Numbered from the stretch's first letter, positions 1 through 7,221 are shown. The stretch: DNA of 8,765 nt from Flavobacterium psychrophilum (GCA_022729635.1 DZAU01000078.1:1-8765); one strand, 5' to 3'. Notes: generated by a model from the sequence alone, not told the origin. Program-made: numbers and translations.

Positions 1-285
1 CGGTAAAAATTCTTAAAACCTGAAAGGAAAATGCACTAAAGTGCATAGTTTTAACTATTTCAGTGACCAATATACCTAGCTTCAATCGGGTAGAAGACTC
101 CGCCAGTAACTGACGAAATACACCTCTAACACCACTAAGCGTAGGAGTATCAATAGATTAAGATACCAAATCCGACATATTAAATAGTCCAAAAAAATTA
201 CCCTAATTTATCATACTATGTTTGCAATAGGATGACAAATTCACAAATTTCTAATTATGGTAAATCCTATACTAAAAAAGTGTTT
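1..285. other. Intergenic stretch with no supported gene
   Basis: I see no convincing coding region here; all frames on both strands are interrupted within a few dozen codons. The part from about 60 to 175 is visibly less AT-rich than the surrounding intergenic DNA and contains short complementary segments (ACTCC at 97-101 with GGAGT at 144-148; CAGT/ACTG around 104-112). It could be the edge of a repeat element, a gene remnant or a structured RNA. I do not recognise it. Positions 175-285 are AT-rich and ordinary, apart from one copy of a 14-bp direct repeat at 274-287. Confidence 0.5.
31..46 (-). terminator. Possible weak terminator hairpin
   Basis: The arms ATGCAC (31-36) and GTGCAT (41-46) are perfect complements around a 4-nt loop. 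Read on the minus strand the stem is followed by TTTTCCTTT, a moderately U-rich tail. This would fit the end of the arsRM transcript, but it lies about 240 nt past the arsM stop and the stem has only 6 bp. It could equally belong to whatever lies left of the window. Confidence 0.25.
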
Positions 286-287
286 TT
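274..287. repeat. 14-bp direct repeat, left copy
   Basis: The sequence AAAAAAGTGTTTTT occurs here and again, identically and in the same orientation, at 1516-1529. The two copies bracket the arsR-arsM pair; this one touches the arsM stop codon. It may be a footprint of cassette insertion or a chance match of low-complexity DNA. Confidence 0.45.
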
Positions 288-1125
288 AACAACAAGAACT
301 GCCAGAAGTACAACATCCCTCCCCTTTCTCAGCATAAACTGTTATACTGAAAATAACATTTGGACTAGAAGTATATAAATTGATTTCTTCTTCAGTGAGA
401 TAATTTACCAGAATATCTTTAGGAACGATAATTGGTTTTTCTTTCTGCAACACAATGTTTTTAAAACCAAGTTCCTTGATATAACCCAAATATTCGTCTT
501 TGTTTATGGCACTTGCCACACATCCGGCATACATTTCGGCAGCATTTTTTATCTTTTCGGGCAAATCTCCCGTCACGACAATATCGGAAATGCTGAAGTG
601 TCCGCCGTTTTTCAGGATGCGGTGTATTTCGCTGAAGGCTTTTTGTTTGTTTGGAACCAAGTTCAATACACAATTGCTAATCACCACATCGACAGAATTT
701 CCTCCAACAGGCAAGTTTTCAATATCGCCCAATCGAAATTCTACATTATTGTATCCCAATTTATCAGCGTTGATACGTGCTTTTGCAATCATGGCTTCGG
801 TAAAATCGACACCTATTACCTTTCCGGTTTCGCCTGTTTCTGCTCGAGCAATAAAACAATCATTACCAGCTCCGCTTCCCAAATCGACTACCACATTGCC
901 TTTGCTTATTTTGGCAAATTGAGTGGGTAAACCACAACCCAAACCTAAATCGGCATCAGATTCATAGCCTTTTAATTCATTATAATCCTCGGACATAATA
1001 TTATATACTTCTGTACTGCAACCGCCTGAACCACAACAGGAAGATAAGTTTGATTCTTTATCTTGCAAAGCAATTTCACTGTATTTTTGCTTTACCATTT
1101 CTTTAATTTCTTCTGAATTTTTCAT
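286..1125 (-). CDS. arsM: Arsenite S-adenosylmethionine methyltransferase
   Basis: ArsM methylates As(III) in the cytoplasm using S-adenosylmethionine, giving mono-, di- and trimethyl arsenicals, some of them volatile. The 279-aa protein has a Rossmann methyltransferase core with the SAM-binding motif DLGSGAGND at 81-89 and acidic residue D107 in GVDF. The cysteines expected of the family are visible: C64 in GLGCGLP, C152 in SNCVLN and C202 in GCVA match the three arsenic-binding cysteines of characterised ArsM proteins, and the C30-C31 pair may supply the fourth. The C-terminus carries two further CC pairs (271-272 and 278-279), as in many bacterial ArsM. The gene begins 18 nt after the arsR stop, so the two are almost certainly cotranscribed. 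No efflux pump or arsenate reductase gene is present in the window. Length and motifs are intact. Assignment to arsenic methylation is secure at family level. Confidence 0.93.
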   Translation of the reverse strand: MKNSEEIKEMVKQKYSEIALQDKESNLSSCCGSGGCSTEVYNIMSEDYNELKGYESDADLGLGCGLPTQFAKISKGNVVVDLGSGAGNDCFIARAETGETGKVIGVDFTEAMIAKARINADKLGYNNVEFRLGDIENLPVGGNSVDVVISNCVLNLVPNKQKAFSEIHRILKNGGHFSISDIVVTGDLPEKIKNAAEMYAGCVASAINKDEYLGYIKELGFKNIVLQKEKPIIVPKDILVNYLTEEEINLYTSSPNVIFSITVYAEKGEGCCTSGSSCC

Positions 1126-1143
1126 TTTTTTATGCTTTAAAAT

Positions 1144-1467
1144 TTAACAACATTTTCCTTTTAATTGTTTTGTGATAGCCAATAAATAACCCTCAATTTT
1201 TTGTAATGTTTCGGTGTTCAAACAATAACAAATAGCGGTTCCTTCGATATTACCTTTGATGATTCCAGCGTTTTTAAGTGCTGATAAATGTTGAGAAACT
1301 GTGGGTTGTGCCAAGGGCAATTCATTAACAATATCGCCACAAATACAAGTATCAACATCTAACAAATACTCAATAATTGCTATTCTTGCAGGATGAGACA
1401 ATGCTTTAAACAATGTCGCCAGTTGATTGTGTTCTTCCGAAAAACTTTCTGATTTTGATGCTCCCAT
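1144..1467 (-). CDS. arsR: ArsR-family metalloregulatory repressor
   Basis: This is a small winged-helix repressor of the ArsR/SmtB family, 107 aa from the start chosen here. The N-terminal part carries LFKALSHPARIAII (19-32), the usual family signature, and the recognition helix region is AQPTVSQHLSALKNAGI (53-69). Sensor cysteines C41 and C43 in TCICGDIV lie where As(III)-type ArsR proteins carry their ELCVCDL motif; C80, C82 and the terminal C106-C107 are extra candidate ligands. The open frame extends upstream to a Met at 1509, but that start would lie within or before the predicted promoter (1491-1518), and family homology starts after the Met at 1467, so 1467 is preferred. It is the first gene of the arsR-arsM operon, divergent from tpx, and probably autoregulates through the palindrome at 1485-1496. 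Confidence 0.9.
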   Translation of the reverse strand: MGASKSESFSEEHNQLATLFKALSHPARIAIIEYLLDVDTCICGDIVNELPLAQPTVSQHLSALKNAGIIKGNIEGTAICYCLNTETLQKIEGYLLAITKQLKGKCC

Positions 1468-1484
1468 AAAAGTAATTGATTTAT

Positions 1485-1496
1485 ATATTGCAATAT
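1485..1496. promoter_or_regulatory. Candidate ArsR operator palindrome
   Basis: ATATTGCAATAT is a perfect 12-bp palindrome 17 bp upstream of the arsR start. It overlaps the predicted -7 element of the arsR promoter, where binding of a repressor would block transcription. Autorepression is usual for ArsR-family proteins; the assignment of this site is inferred from position and symmetry. Confidence 0.5.
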
Positions 1497-1518
1497 TACG
1501 ATAAAACAATTAAACAAA
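1491..1518 (-). promoter_or_regulatory. Predicted arsRM promoter, Bacteroidota type
   Basis: On the minus strand a TTTG (1518-1515) is followed after 16 nt by TAATATTG (1498-1491), one mismatch from the TAnnTTTG -7 consensus of Bacteroidota. Transcription would begin near 1484, about 17 nt ahead of the ATG at 1467. This supports the shorter arsR start. Confidence 0.5.
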
Positions 1519-1529
1519 AAAGTGTTTTT
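1516..1529. repeat. 14-bp direct repeat, right copy
   Basis: Identical to AAAAAAGTGTTTTT at 274-287, same orientation. It lies between the divergent arsR and tpx genes and overlaps the -33 element of both predicted promoters. Confidence 0.45.
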
Positions 1530-1563
1530 GAAAAAATTAACTAAATAAATTTTCATACTTTTG
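1527..1563 (+). promoter_or_regulatory. Predicted tpx operon promoter
   Basis: TACTTTTG at 1556-1563 is a perfect match to the TAnnTTTG -7 element. A TTTG at 1527-1530 could be the -33 element, although the 25-nt spacing is longer than usual. Transcription would start near 1570, giving a leader of about 18 nt before the tpx ATG. It is the only good promoter I see ahead of the whole tpx-to-ribBA series. Confidence 0.55.
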
Positions 1564-1587
1564 AGGCACATTAAAAAAACAAAAATT

Positions 1588-2085
1588 ATGGCTTCAATTA
1601 CATTAGGTGGAAATCCAATCCACACTTCGGGAGAATTACCAAAAGTTGGCACAAAACTAGCCGATTTCAAATTAGTAAAAAACGATCTTTCTGTAGCTTC
1701 TTTGAGTGATTTTGCAGGAAAAAAATTAGTCCTGAATATTTTTCCAAGTATCGATACAGGAACTTGCGCCACATCTGTAAGAACTTTCAACACGAAAGCT
1801 GCCCAATTAGAAAACACCTTAGTATTATGTATTTCCAGAGATTTACCTTTTGCACAAAAACGTTTTTGTGGAGCAGAAGGAATCGAAAACGTGGTCAATT
1901 TATCTGACTTCAGAAACGGAAGTTTTGGCAAAACAAACGGTTTAGAAATTATTGATGGTGTATTAACAGGTTTACTTTCAAGATCAATCATTGTAGTTGA
2001 CGAAAAAGGATCGGTTATTTATACCGAACAAGTTCCTGAAATTGCAAGTGAACCCAACTATGAAGCTGCCTTAGCTGTGCTTTAA
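1588..2085 (+). CDS. tpx: Thiol peroxidase, atypical 2-Cys peroxiredoxin
   Basis: Tpx reduces hydrogen peroxide and organic hydroperoxides and is recycled by thioredoxin. The 165-aa length is that of the family. The peroxidatic cysteine is C60 in the DTGTC motif, preceded by FPSI; the resolving cysteine is C94 in KRFCGAEG, a 34-residue spacing like that of E. coli Tpx (C61/C95). The conserved active-site arginine is probably R132 in GLLSRS. There is no signal peptide, so the enzyme is cytoplasmic. The frame is open upstream to 1561, but the ATG at 1588 begins at the conserved MASITLGGNP and lies after the -7 element, so it is the start. It is first in a tightly packed plus-strand series and divergent from arsR. 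Confidence 0.95.
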   Translation: MASITLGGNPIHTSGELPKVGTKLADFKLVKNDLSVASLSDFAGKKLVLNIFPSIDTGTCATSVRTFNTKAAQLENTLVLCISRDLPFAQKRFCGAEGIENVVNLSDFRNGSFGKTNGLEIIDGVLTGLLSRSIIVVDEKGSVIYTEQVPEIASEPNYEAALAVL

Positions 2086-2094
2086 TACAAACGA

Positions 2095-2469
2095 ATGGAA
2101 TTTCAGAAAGACAATTCTTTCTTTAGCGGAAGACTAAAAAGTGTCTCCTTTGCTGCGAGAGGTGCCGTAAAATTAATTACTACCGAACATAGCATAATGG
2201 TGCAGTTTTTCATTGCCATAATAATGACAATTGCAGGATTTTGCCTTAATATCACTGCCAATGAATGGCTTTTTCAAATCTTGTCTATTGGCTTGGTAAT
2301 GAGTATTGAAGGACTGAATACTGCTGTCGAAAAAATAGCCGATTTTATTCATCCGGATTATCACGAGAGAATTGGATTTATCAAAGACATTTCCGCAGGT
2401 GCTGTATTTTTTGCGGCTGTTACGGCAATTGTAATTGGATTAATTATATATGTACCAAAATTTTTATAG
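2095..2469 (+). CDS. dgkA: Diacylglycerol kinase / undecaprenol kinase family membrane protein
   Basis: This small integral membrane lipid kinase of the prokaryotic DgkA family has 124 aa. It has three predicted membrane segments at about 35-53, 57-72 and 99-120. The active-site helix reads EGLNTAVEKIADF (72-84), with E72, N75 and E79 corresponding to the catalytic and Mg-ATP-binding residues of DgkA; E31 and D98 match further conserved acidic positions. The HPDYHERIGFIKDISAGAVF stretch (86-105) resembles the undecaprenol kinases of Gram-positive bacteria as much as E. coli DgkA, so the substrate could be undecaprenol or diacylglycerol; sequence alone does not settle it. It begins 9 nt after the tpx stop and ends 18 nt before ftsK, so cotranscription is likely. 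Confidence 0.88.
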   Translation: MEFQKDNSFFSGRLKSVSFAARGAVKLITTEHSIMVQFFIAIIMTIAGFCLNITANEWLFQILSIGLVMSIEGLNTAVEKIADFIHPDYHERIGFIKDISAGAVFFAAVTAIVIGLIIYVPKFL

Positions 2470-2487
2470 AAAATAGTTCGATAAAGA

Positions 2488-4926
2488 ATGGCAAAAACAA
2501 TAAAAACAGCAACTCCAGACAAGAAAACCAATTCTAAATCTGATGTAAAAAAATCTTGGACATTTTCAAAACAAAACAAAATCGTTTTGGGTTCGCTCTT
2601 GGTATTGTTTTCGATTGCCTTGTTGCTTGCCTTTATTTCCTTTTTTATATACGGACAAGTCGATCAAAGTGCCGTAAACCAATTGGCAGACCGAAACGAT
2701 GCCGTTCAAAACTGGCTGGGAAAATTTGGTGCTTTTCTGGCTGATTTATTGATTTATAAAGGTTTTGGAATAGCTTCTTTTATATTCGTTCGATTATTTT
2801 TCCTGTCCGGATTGTTTTTGGTTTTAGATATCTCATTGCGTAAACTGAAAAATATTTGGTTTTGGGATTTATTTGTAATCATCATTTTGTCGATTTTGTT
2901 TGGATTTTTTGCCACTTCCCTACCCGAGTTGGGCGGAACCATTGGTTATGAACTGAATTTATTTGCGCAGGATTACATTGGAAAAACCGGAACTTTATTA
3001 GTTTTACTATTTGGACTCATCATATATTTGATTTTTAAAATCAAAGTTTCTCCTGAAAAGATAAAATCCTTTTTCGAAAGCACAAAAAAAGAAATTAAAT
3101 CTGATTTAGGTTCCAATGTTTCGAATATCGATTCAAGTGCCTATAATCTCGAAGAATATGCTGTTGAAGAGGACGATGATGTAACAGAAGGCATTCATTT
3201 AAAAACCTCAGGATCTCAATTCGAAATCAACAAAGAAGCACTAAAACCAACAATTAATAATCCTTCGGAAATTAGTTTGAAGACTGCGCCTGTTGAACCG
3301 AAACCTTTACATTCGCCAGAAATTATCCAAACTTCCGATGAGCATTTTGTCATCGAAAAAGCTCCTGAAGAAGATATTATCGAAGAAAATCTGGCTTCGA
3401 AACTTGTGGCCGACTTTGGATTATTCGATCCTACTTTAGATTTATCTAATTACAAATACCCAACAATTGATTTATTAAAAGAATATTCCTCTGGTGGAAT
3501 CACCATCAATCAGGAGGAATTAGAAGAAAATAAAAATAGAATTGTAGAAACGCTTCGCAATTATAAAATAGAAATTGCACAGATAAAAGCCACCGTTGGA
3601 CCATCTGTAACACTATACGAAATCGTGCCTGAAGCAGGAATTCGTATTTCAAAAATCAAAAGTTTAGAGGACGATATTGCCTTATCGCTATCGGCTTTGG
3701 GGATTCGTATTATCGCTCCTATTCCCGGAAAAGGAACTATTGGGATTGAAGTTCCCAATAAAAACCCTACTATGGTTTCGATGAAAAGTGTTATTGGATC
3801 TGCCAAATTTCAGGAAGCCGAAATGGAATTGCCTATTGCTTTAGGAAAAACTATTTCGAACGAAACCTTTGTGGTCGATTTGGCAAAAATGCCTCACTTA
3901 TTAATGGCTGGAGCCACAGGACAAGGAAAATCTGTTGGTTTGAATGCCGTAATCACTTCCTTGCTTTACAAAAAACATCCTGCCGAAATCAAGTTTGTTT
4001 TGGTCGATCCAAAAAAGGTAGAATTGACACTTTTTAACAAAATCGAAAGACATTATTTAGCCAAACTTCCTGATACTGAAGACGCCATTATCACTGATAA
4101 TGCCAAAGTAATCAACACGTTAAACTCACTTTGTGTCGAAATGGATAATCGCTATTCATTATTGAAAGATGCGATGGTTCGTAACATTAAGGAGTACAAC
4201 GAGAAATTCAAATCCCGAAAATTAAATCCAGAAAATGGCCACCGATTTTTACCGTACATAATATTAATTGTGGATGAATTTGCTGATTTAATTATGACTG
4301 CAGGAAAAGAAGTAGAAATTCCTATTGCAAGATTAGCCCAACTTGCCAGAGCTATTGGAATACACTTAATTATTGCTACACAAAGACCATCGGTAAATGT
4401 AATTACAGGATTAATTAAAGCTAATTTTCCTGCCAGAATTGCCTTTAGAGTGACTTCGAAAATAGATTCCAGAACCATTTTAGACACTCAAGGTGCAGAC
4501 CAATTAATAGGTCGTGGAGATATGCTTTATCACAACGGAAATGATGTTGTGCGGGTACAATGCGCTTTTATTGACACACCTGAAGTAGAAAAAATAACCG
4601 AATTTATTGGCTCACAAAAAGCATACGCAACTGCTTATTTACTTCCAGAATTTATTGGTGAAGAAAGTGGCATTAATCTTGATATGGATATTTCCGAAAG
4701 AGACACTTTATTTAGAGAGGCTGCCGAAATAATTGTAATATCGCAACAAGGTTCGGCATCGTTGCTACAAAGAAAACTAAAATTAGGTTACAACAGAGCC
4801 GGCAGATTAATTGATCAACTCGAAGCCGCCGGAATTGTGGGTCCGTTTGAAGGAAGTAAAGCACGAAGCGTGAATATTCTAGATATGTCTTCTCTCGACC
4901 AATTTTTCAACAATGAACAAAATTAA
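2488..4926 (+). CDS. ftsK: DNA translocase FtsK
   Basis: FtsK is a hexameric septal DNA pump that clears the chromosome terminus during division and activates XerCD dimer resolution. The 812-aa protein has a lysine-rich cytoplasmic start, about four membrane helices between residues 33 and 185 (33-55, 92-114, 124-146, 167-185), and then a fairly short acidic linker to about 315. The motor domain follows, with Walker A GATGQGKS at 475-482, Walker B IILIVDEF at 591-598 and TQRPS at 631-635. The C-terminal gamma winged helix (about 735-800, including QGSASLLQRKLKLGYNRAGR at 754-773) reads polarity sequences on the chromosome. All domains are present. The linker is much shorter than in E. coli, as is common outside Gammaproteobacteria. 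It sits between the lipid kinase and the lolA-like gene (8-nt gap downstream). Confidence 0.97.
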   Translation: MAKTIKTATPDKKTNSKSDVKKSWTFSKQNKIVLGSLLVLFSIALLLAFISFFIYGQVDQSAVNQLADRNDAVQNWLGKFGAFLADLLIYKGFGIASFIFVRLFFLSGLFLVLDISLRKLKNIWFWDLFVIIILSILFGFFATSLPELGGTIGYELNLFAQDYIGKTGTLLVLLFGLIIYLIFKIKVSPEKIKSFFESTKKEIKSDLGSNVSNIDSSAYNLEEYAVEEDDDVTEGIHLKTSGSQFEINKEALKPTINNPSEISLKTAPVEPKPLHSPEIIQTSDEHFVIEKAPEEDIIEENLASKLVADFGLFDPTLDLSNYKYPTIDLLKEYSSGGITINQEELEENKNRIVETLRNYKIEIAQIKATVGPSVTLYEIVPEAGIRISKIKSLEDDIALSLSALGIRIIAPIPGKGTIGIEVPNKNPTMVSMKSVIGSAKFQEAEMELPIALGKTISNETFVVDLAKMPHLLMAGATGQGKSVGLNAVITSLLYKKHPAEIKFVLVDPKKVELTLFNKIERHYLAKLPDTEDAIITDNAKVINTLNSLCVEMDNRYSLLKDAMVRNIKEYNEKFKSRKLNPENGHRFLPYIILIVDEFADLIMTAGKEVEIPIARLAQLARAIGIHLIIATQRPSVNVITGLIKANFPARIAFRVTSKIDSRTILDTQGADQLIGRGDMLYHNGNDVVRVQCAFIDTPEVEKITEFIGSQKAYATAYLLPEFIGEESGINLDMDISERDTLFREAAEIIVISQQGSASLLQRKLKLGYNRAGRLIDQLEAAGIVGPFEGSKARSVNILDMSSLDQFFNNEQN

Positions 4927-4934
4927 TTACCAAA

Positions 4935-5576
4935 ATGACAAAAATTTTCCAAATTACTTTCCTATTTCTTTTAAGCTTTTTTACACAAGCACAAGATAAA
5001 GAAGCTAAAAACCTGCTTAACCAAGTTACCTCAAAAATAAAAAGCTACGATAATATTGTCATTGATTTTAAATATTCTTTAAATAATACCAAAGAAAATA
5101 TTAATCAGGACAGTAAAGGAAATGTCACTATGAAAGGCAATCAATACATTTTGAATTTTATGGGAGTGACTAAAATTTATGACGGAAAAAAAAGCTACAC
5201 CATTGTTCCTGAAGACGAAGAAATTACTGTATCAGCTGTCAACGAAAAAAACAACAATGCCATCACTCCAGCAAAGATGTTGACTTTTTTTAATTCGGGT
5301 TATAAGTGTACGATGGATATATTGCAAAATATCAAAGGTCGAAAAATTCAATATATCAAACTTGTTCCTATTAATGCTAAAGATCAAAGAAAAGAAATAT
5401 TATTAGGAATAGACGTTCAAACCAAACACATCTACAATTTAATTGAAACGGGTAAAAAAGGGACAAAAACCACCTTGACTGTTAATTCTTTTAAAACCAA
5501 CCAACCTTTGTCAAAAAATCAATTTACCTTTGTTGCCAGTAAATATCCCAATTACTACATCAATAAATTAGATTAA
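4935..5576 (+). CDS. lolA: LolA-like outer-membrane lipoprotein carrier
   Basis: This is a secreted 213-aa protein. An N-terminal signal peptide is clear: MTKIF, a hydrophobic stretch at about 6-16, and a probable cleavage after TQA or TQAQ near residue 19-20. The mature part begins with the helix EAKNLLNQVTSKIKSYDNIV, followed by alternating beta strands with the YIL-F-G-TKIYDGKKSYTIVPEDEEIT pattern, typical of the LolA/LolB fold, which carries lipoproteins from the inner to the outer membrane through the periplasm. LolA-type sequences are very divergent, so the family is inferred from fold pattern and neighbours rather than catalytic residues. It lies 8 nt after ftsK and 7 nt before an LptF/G-type permease, consistent with an envelope-export cluster. 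Symbol is tentative. Confidence 0.8.
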   Translation: MTKIFQITFLFLLSFFTQAQDKEAKNLLNQVTSKIKSYDNIVIDFKYSLNNTKENINQDSKGNVTMKGNQYILNFMGVTKIYDGKKSYTIVPEDEEITVSAVNEKNNNAITPAKMLTFFNSGYKCTMDILQNIKGRKIQYIKLVPINAKDQRKEILLGIDVQTKHIYNLIETGKKGTKTTLTVNSFKTNQPLSKNQFTFVASKYPNYYINKLD

Positions 5577-5583
5577 TTCATAG

Positions 5584-7020
5584 GTGAAAATTCTCGATAA
5601 ATACATTCTAAAGACGTTTCTGAGTACATTTACCATGGTATTTGTAATCCTTTTTTTTATATTCATACTTCAGTCGGTTTGGTTATTTATTGCAGAATTA
5701 GCGGGTAAAGACCTTGATTTAGGGATGGTTCTAAAGTTTCTACTATTTGCAATGCCCAGAATCGTTCCATTGGTATTGCCATTATCCGTTTTACTTGCTT
5801 CGATAATGACTTTTGGCAATTTGGCCGAAAACTATGAATTTGCCGCTATGAAATCGGCGGGAATTTCGCTGCAGCGAGCAATGAAAAGCTTAATCATCTT
5901 TATCTCATTATTAAGTATCGTAGCCTTTTTATTTGCCAATAATGTGATTCCTTATGCTGAATATAAGTTTATCAATTTCAGAAGAAACATTGCACAATTA
6001 AAACCTGCTTTGGCTATTGCCGAAGGTCAGTTCAGCAATGTAGGCTTATACTCCATCAAGGTCAATAAAAAATCGGGAGTCAACGGAAACACCTTGACCG
6101 GGATTACCATTCATAAAAAATCGGCTCTAGGAGAAGGAAATAAAACAGTTATCAAAGCTAAAAATGGCGAATTAATCAGCAGTGAGCAATCAAACACGCT
6201 ACAAATGGTGCTGAATGATGGATATTATTATGAGGATATTACTCCAAAAAAATATGAAGACAGAAACAAAATGCCTTTTGCCAAAAGTGCTTTCAAGAAA
6301 TACATATTGAATATTGATTTGTCAAAATTAAACAAGGTTGATGTCAATGATGTTAGTGTTACCAATACCAATACGATGCTTAATGTAGGTGAACTGAACT
6401 ATACTTTAGATTCCTTACACAAAAACATGAAAACTGATATTTTGTCTTTTTCTGAAAATATTAATCAGCGTATTGGGATTCAAAGGAGTCTTAAAACTGT
6501 GCAACCCATTAAAAAAAGCAAGCCCTTACCCAACGATATATTGTCCTTATATTCCAATGATAAAAAACTGGCAGTTTTAAATTTCGCCAGCAGTACTGTT
6601 GAAAACACACTGCTTTCTATCAACGGAACTCAAACCGAATTAGAATTTAAACAGAAAAACATTAACGGACACTTGCTGGCGTTTTATGACAAATTTGTCA
6701 TTGCTTTTGCCTGCTTTTTAATGTTTTTTATAGGAGCTCCACTGGGTGCAATTATTAGAAAAGGAGGACTTGGATTGCCAATAGTTTTTGCCGTATTGAT
6801 ATTTATATCCTTTCATTTTATCAATACATTTGGCAAAAGAATTTCACAGGAAAATGGACTGCATCCCTTTTTAGGAGCCTGGATGTCTTCGTTTATACTT
6901 TCGCCACTAGCCATTTTACTGACTTATCGTGCGACAAATGATATTGGTTTAATCAATATGGATATCTTTATGGCTCCGTTCCAAAAGATATTCCAAAAAG
7001 TATTTCCTCCATCCGAATAA
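5584..7020 (+). CDS. LptF/LptG (YjgP/YjgQ) family permease
   Basis: This is an inner-membrane subunit of the lipopolysaccharide extraction ABC transporter family (LptB2FG), 478 aa. Three N-terminal membrane helices lie at about 11-36, 48-76 and 101-119 and three C-terminal ones at about 368-390, 397-416 and 430-447. The large region between, about 125-362, is the periplasmic beta-jellyroll domain. The cytoplasmic coupling segment ENYEFAAMKSAGIS (82-95) is a family hallmark, as is GAPLGAIIRKGGLGLP (384-399). The start is GTG at 5584: the encoded MKILDKYILKTFL opening is the usual beginning of flavobacterial members, and no ATG fits. It starts 7 nt after the lolA-like stop. Whether it acts as LptF or LptG is not decidable here, so no symbol is given. 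Its stop is followed within 7 nt by the ribB remnant array. Confidence 0.92.
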   Translation: MKILDKYILKTFLSTFTMVFVILFFIFILQSVWLFIAELAGKDLDLGMVLKFLLFAMPRIVPLVLPLSVLLASIMTFGNLAENYEFAAMKSAGISLQRAMKSLIIFISLLSIVAFLFANNVIPYAEYKFINFRRNIAQLKPALAIAEGQFSNVGLYSIKVNKKSGVNGNTLTGITIHKKSALGEGNKTVIKAKNGELISSEQSNTLQMVLNDGYYYEDITPKKYEDRNKMPFAKSAFKKYILNIDLSKLNKVDVNDVSVTNTNTMLNVGELNYTLDSLHKNMKTDILSFSENINQRIGIQRSLKTVQPIKKSKPLPNDILSLYSNDKKLAVLNFASSTVENTLLSINGTQTELEFKQKNINGHLLAFYDKFVIAFACFLMFFIGAPLGAIIRKGGLGLPIVFAVLIFISFHFINTFGKRISQENGLHPFLGAWMSSFILSPLAILLTYRATNDIGLINMDIFMAPFQKIFQKVFPPSE

Positions 7021-7027
7021 TTAGAAT

Positions 7028-7090
7028 ATGGATACAACCAAAATAAAACTCAACACCATTTCCTTTAATAAATTTTTTCTAAAAATTTAA
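7028..7090 (+). pseudogene. Diverged 5' stub of ribBA (copy 0)
   Basis: An ATG 7 nt after the permease stop opens a 20-codon frame. Its first 11 codons encode MDTTKIKLNTI, matching the RibBA start [10 protein letters not shown] with one added Thr codon and an A-to-T change. Most codons shared with the intact gene differ at synonymous sites (ATA/ATT, CTC/CTT, AAC/AAT). The match then breaks at about 7060 and the frame runs through the leader of the next copy to a TAA at 7088-7090. The 7-nt distance from the permease stop matches the other spacings of this operon, so I infer this marks the original ribBA start site, later displaced. It is out of phase with the following units. Confidence 0.7.
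7069..7089. repeat. AT-only hairpin in leader of unit 1
   Basis: TAAATTTTT and AAAAATTTA pair perfectly over 9 bp around a TCT loop, ending 9 nt before the ATG at 7099. The same element recurs at 7192-7212 and 7315-7335. An all-A/U stem without a U tract is a poor terminator but could affect ribosome access to the start. Confidence 0.65.
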
Positions 7091-7098
7091 AACTAAAT

Positions 7099-7191
7099 AT
7101 GGATACAAAAATACAGCTTAATACTACAGAAGAAGCTATCGAAGACATTCGACAAGGAAAAGTTATTATTGTTGTCTATGACTTTCTTTAA
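7099..7191 (+). pseudogene. Truncated ribB 5' copy 1, 30-codon ORF
   Basis: A complete short frame starts in the same leader context as the real gene and encodes RibB residues 1-28 followed by Phe-Leu-stop (TAA TAA). Compared with the intact gene it has about ten substitutions: four codons change silently (including GAA, GCT and GGA at codons 11, 13 and 20) and four change the residue (K6Q, A9T, I10T, D27Y). It lacks the catalytic loop that begins at E29-G30-R31, so it cannot be a DHBP synthase. It is the most diverged full-length unit and hence probably an older duplicate. Whether the peptide is made is unknown; nothing in the start region has decayed. Confidence 0.8.
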
Positions 7192-7212
7192 TAAATTTTT
7201 TCTAAAAATTTA
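7192..7212. repeat. AT-only hairpin in leader of unit 2
   Basis: Identical 9-bp stem (TAAATTTTT / AAAAATTTA, TCT loop), beginning at the base after the stop of the unit 1 reading frame (the second TAA overlaps its first base). Confidence 0.65.
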
Positions 7213-7221
7213 AAACTAAAT

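Noticed and set aside
217..224. TATGTTTG, a perfect -7 element on the plus strand
   Set aside because: No suitable -33 element lies upstream and no plus-strand gene follows; it points into the 3' end of arsM.
500..930. Overlapping plus-strand open frames opposite arsM
   Set aside because: They lie antisense to a well-supported gene, and their translations show no recognisable family features.
1468..1509. Longer arsR start at 1509 adding 14 residues
   Set aside because: The extension overlaps the predicted promoter and palindrome, and family similarity begins after the Met at 1467.
1561..1587. Upstream TTG start for tpx
   Set aside because: It overlaps the -7 promoter element; the ATG at 1588 gives the standard 165-aa protein beginning at the conserved MASITLGGNP.
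1380..1991. 203-codon minus-strand frame across tpx and arsR
   Set aside because: It is antisense to tpx and in another frame over arsR; the translation is a shadow of the two real genes.
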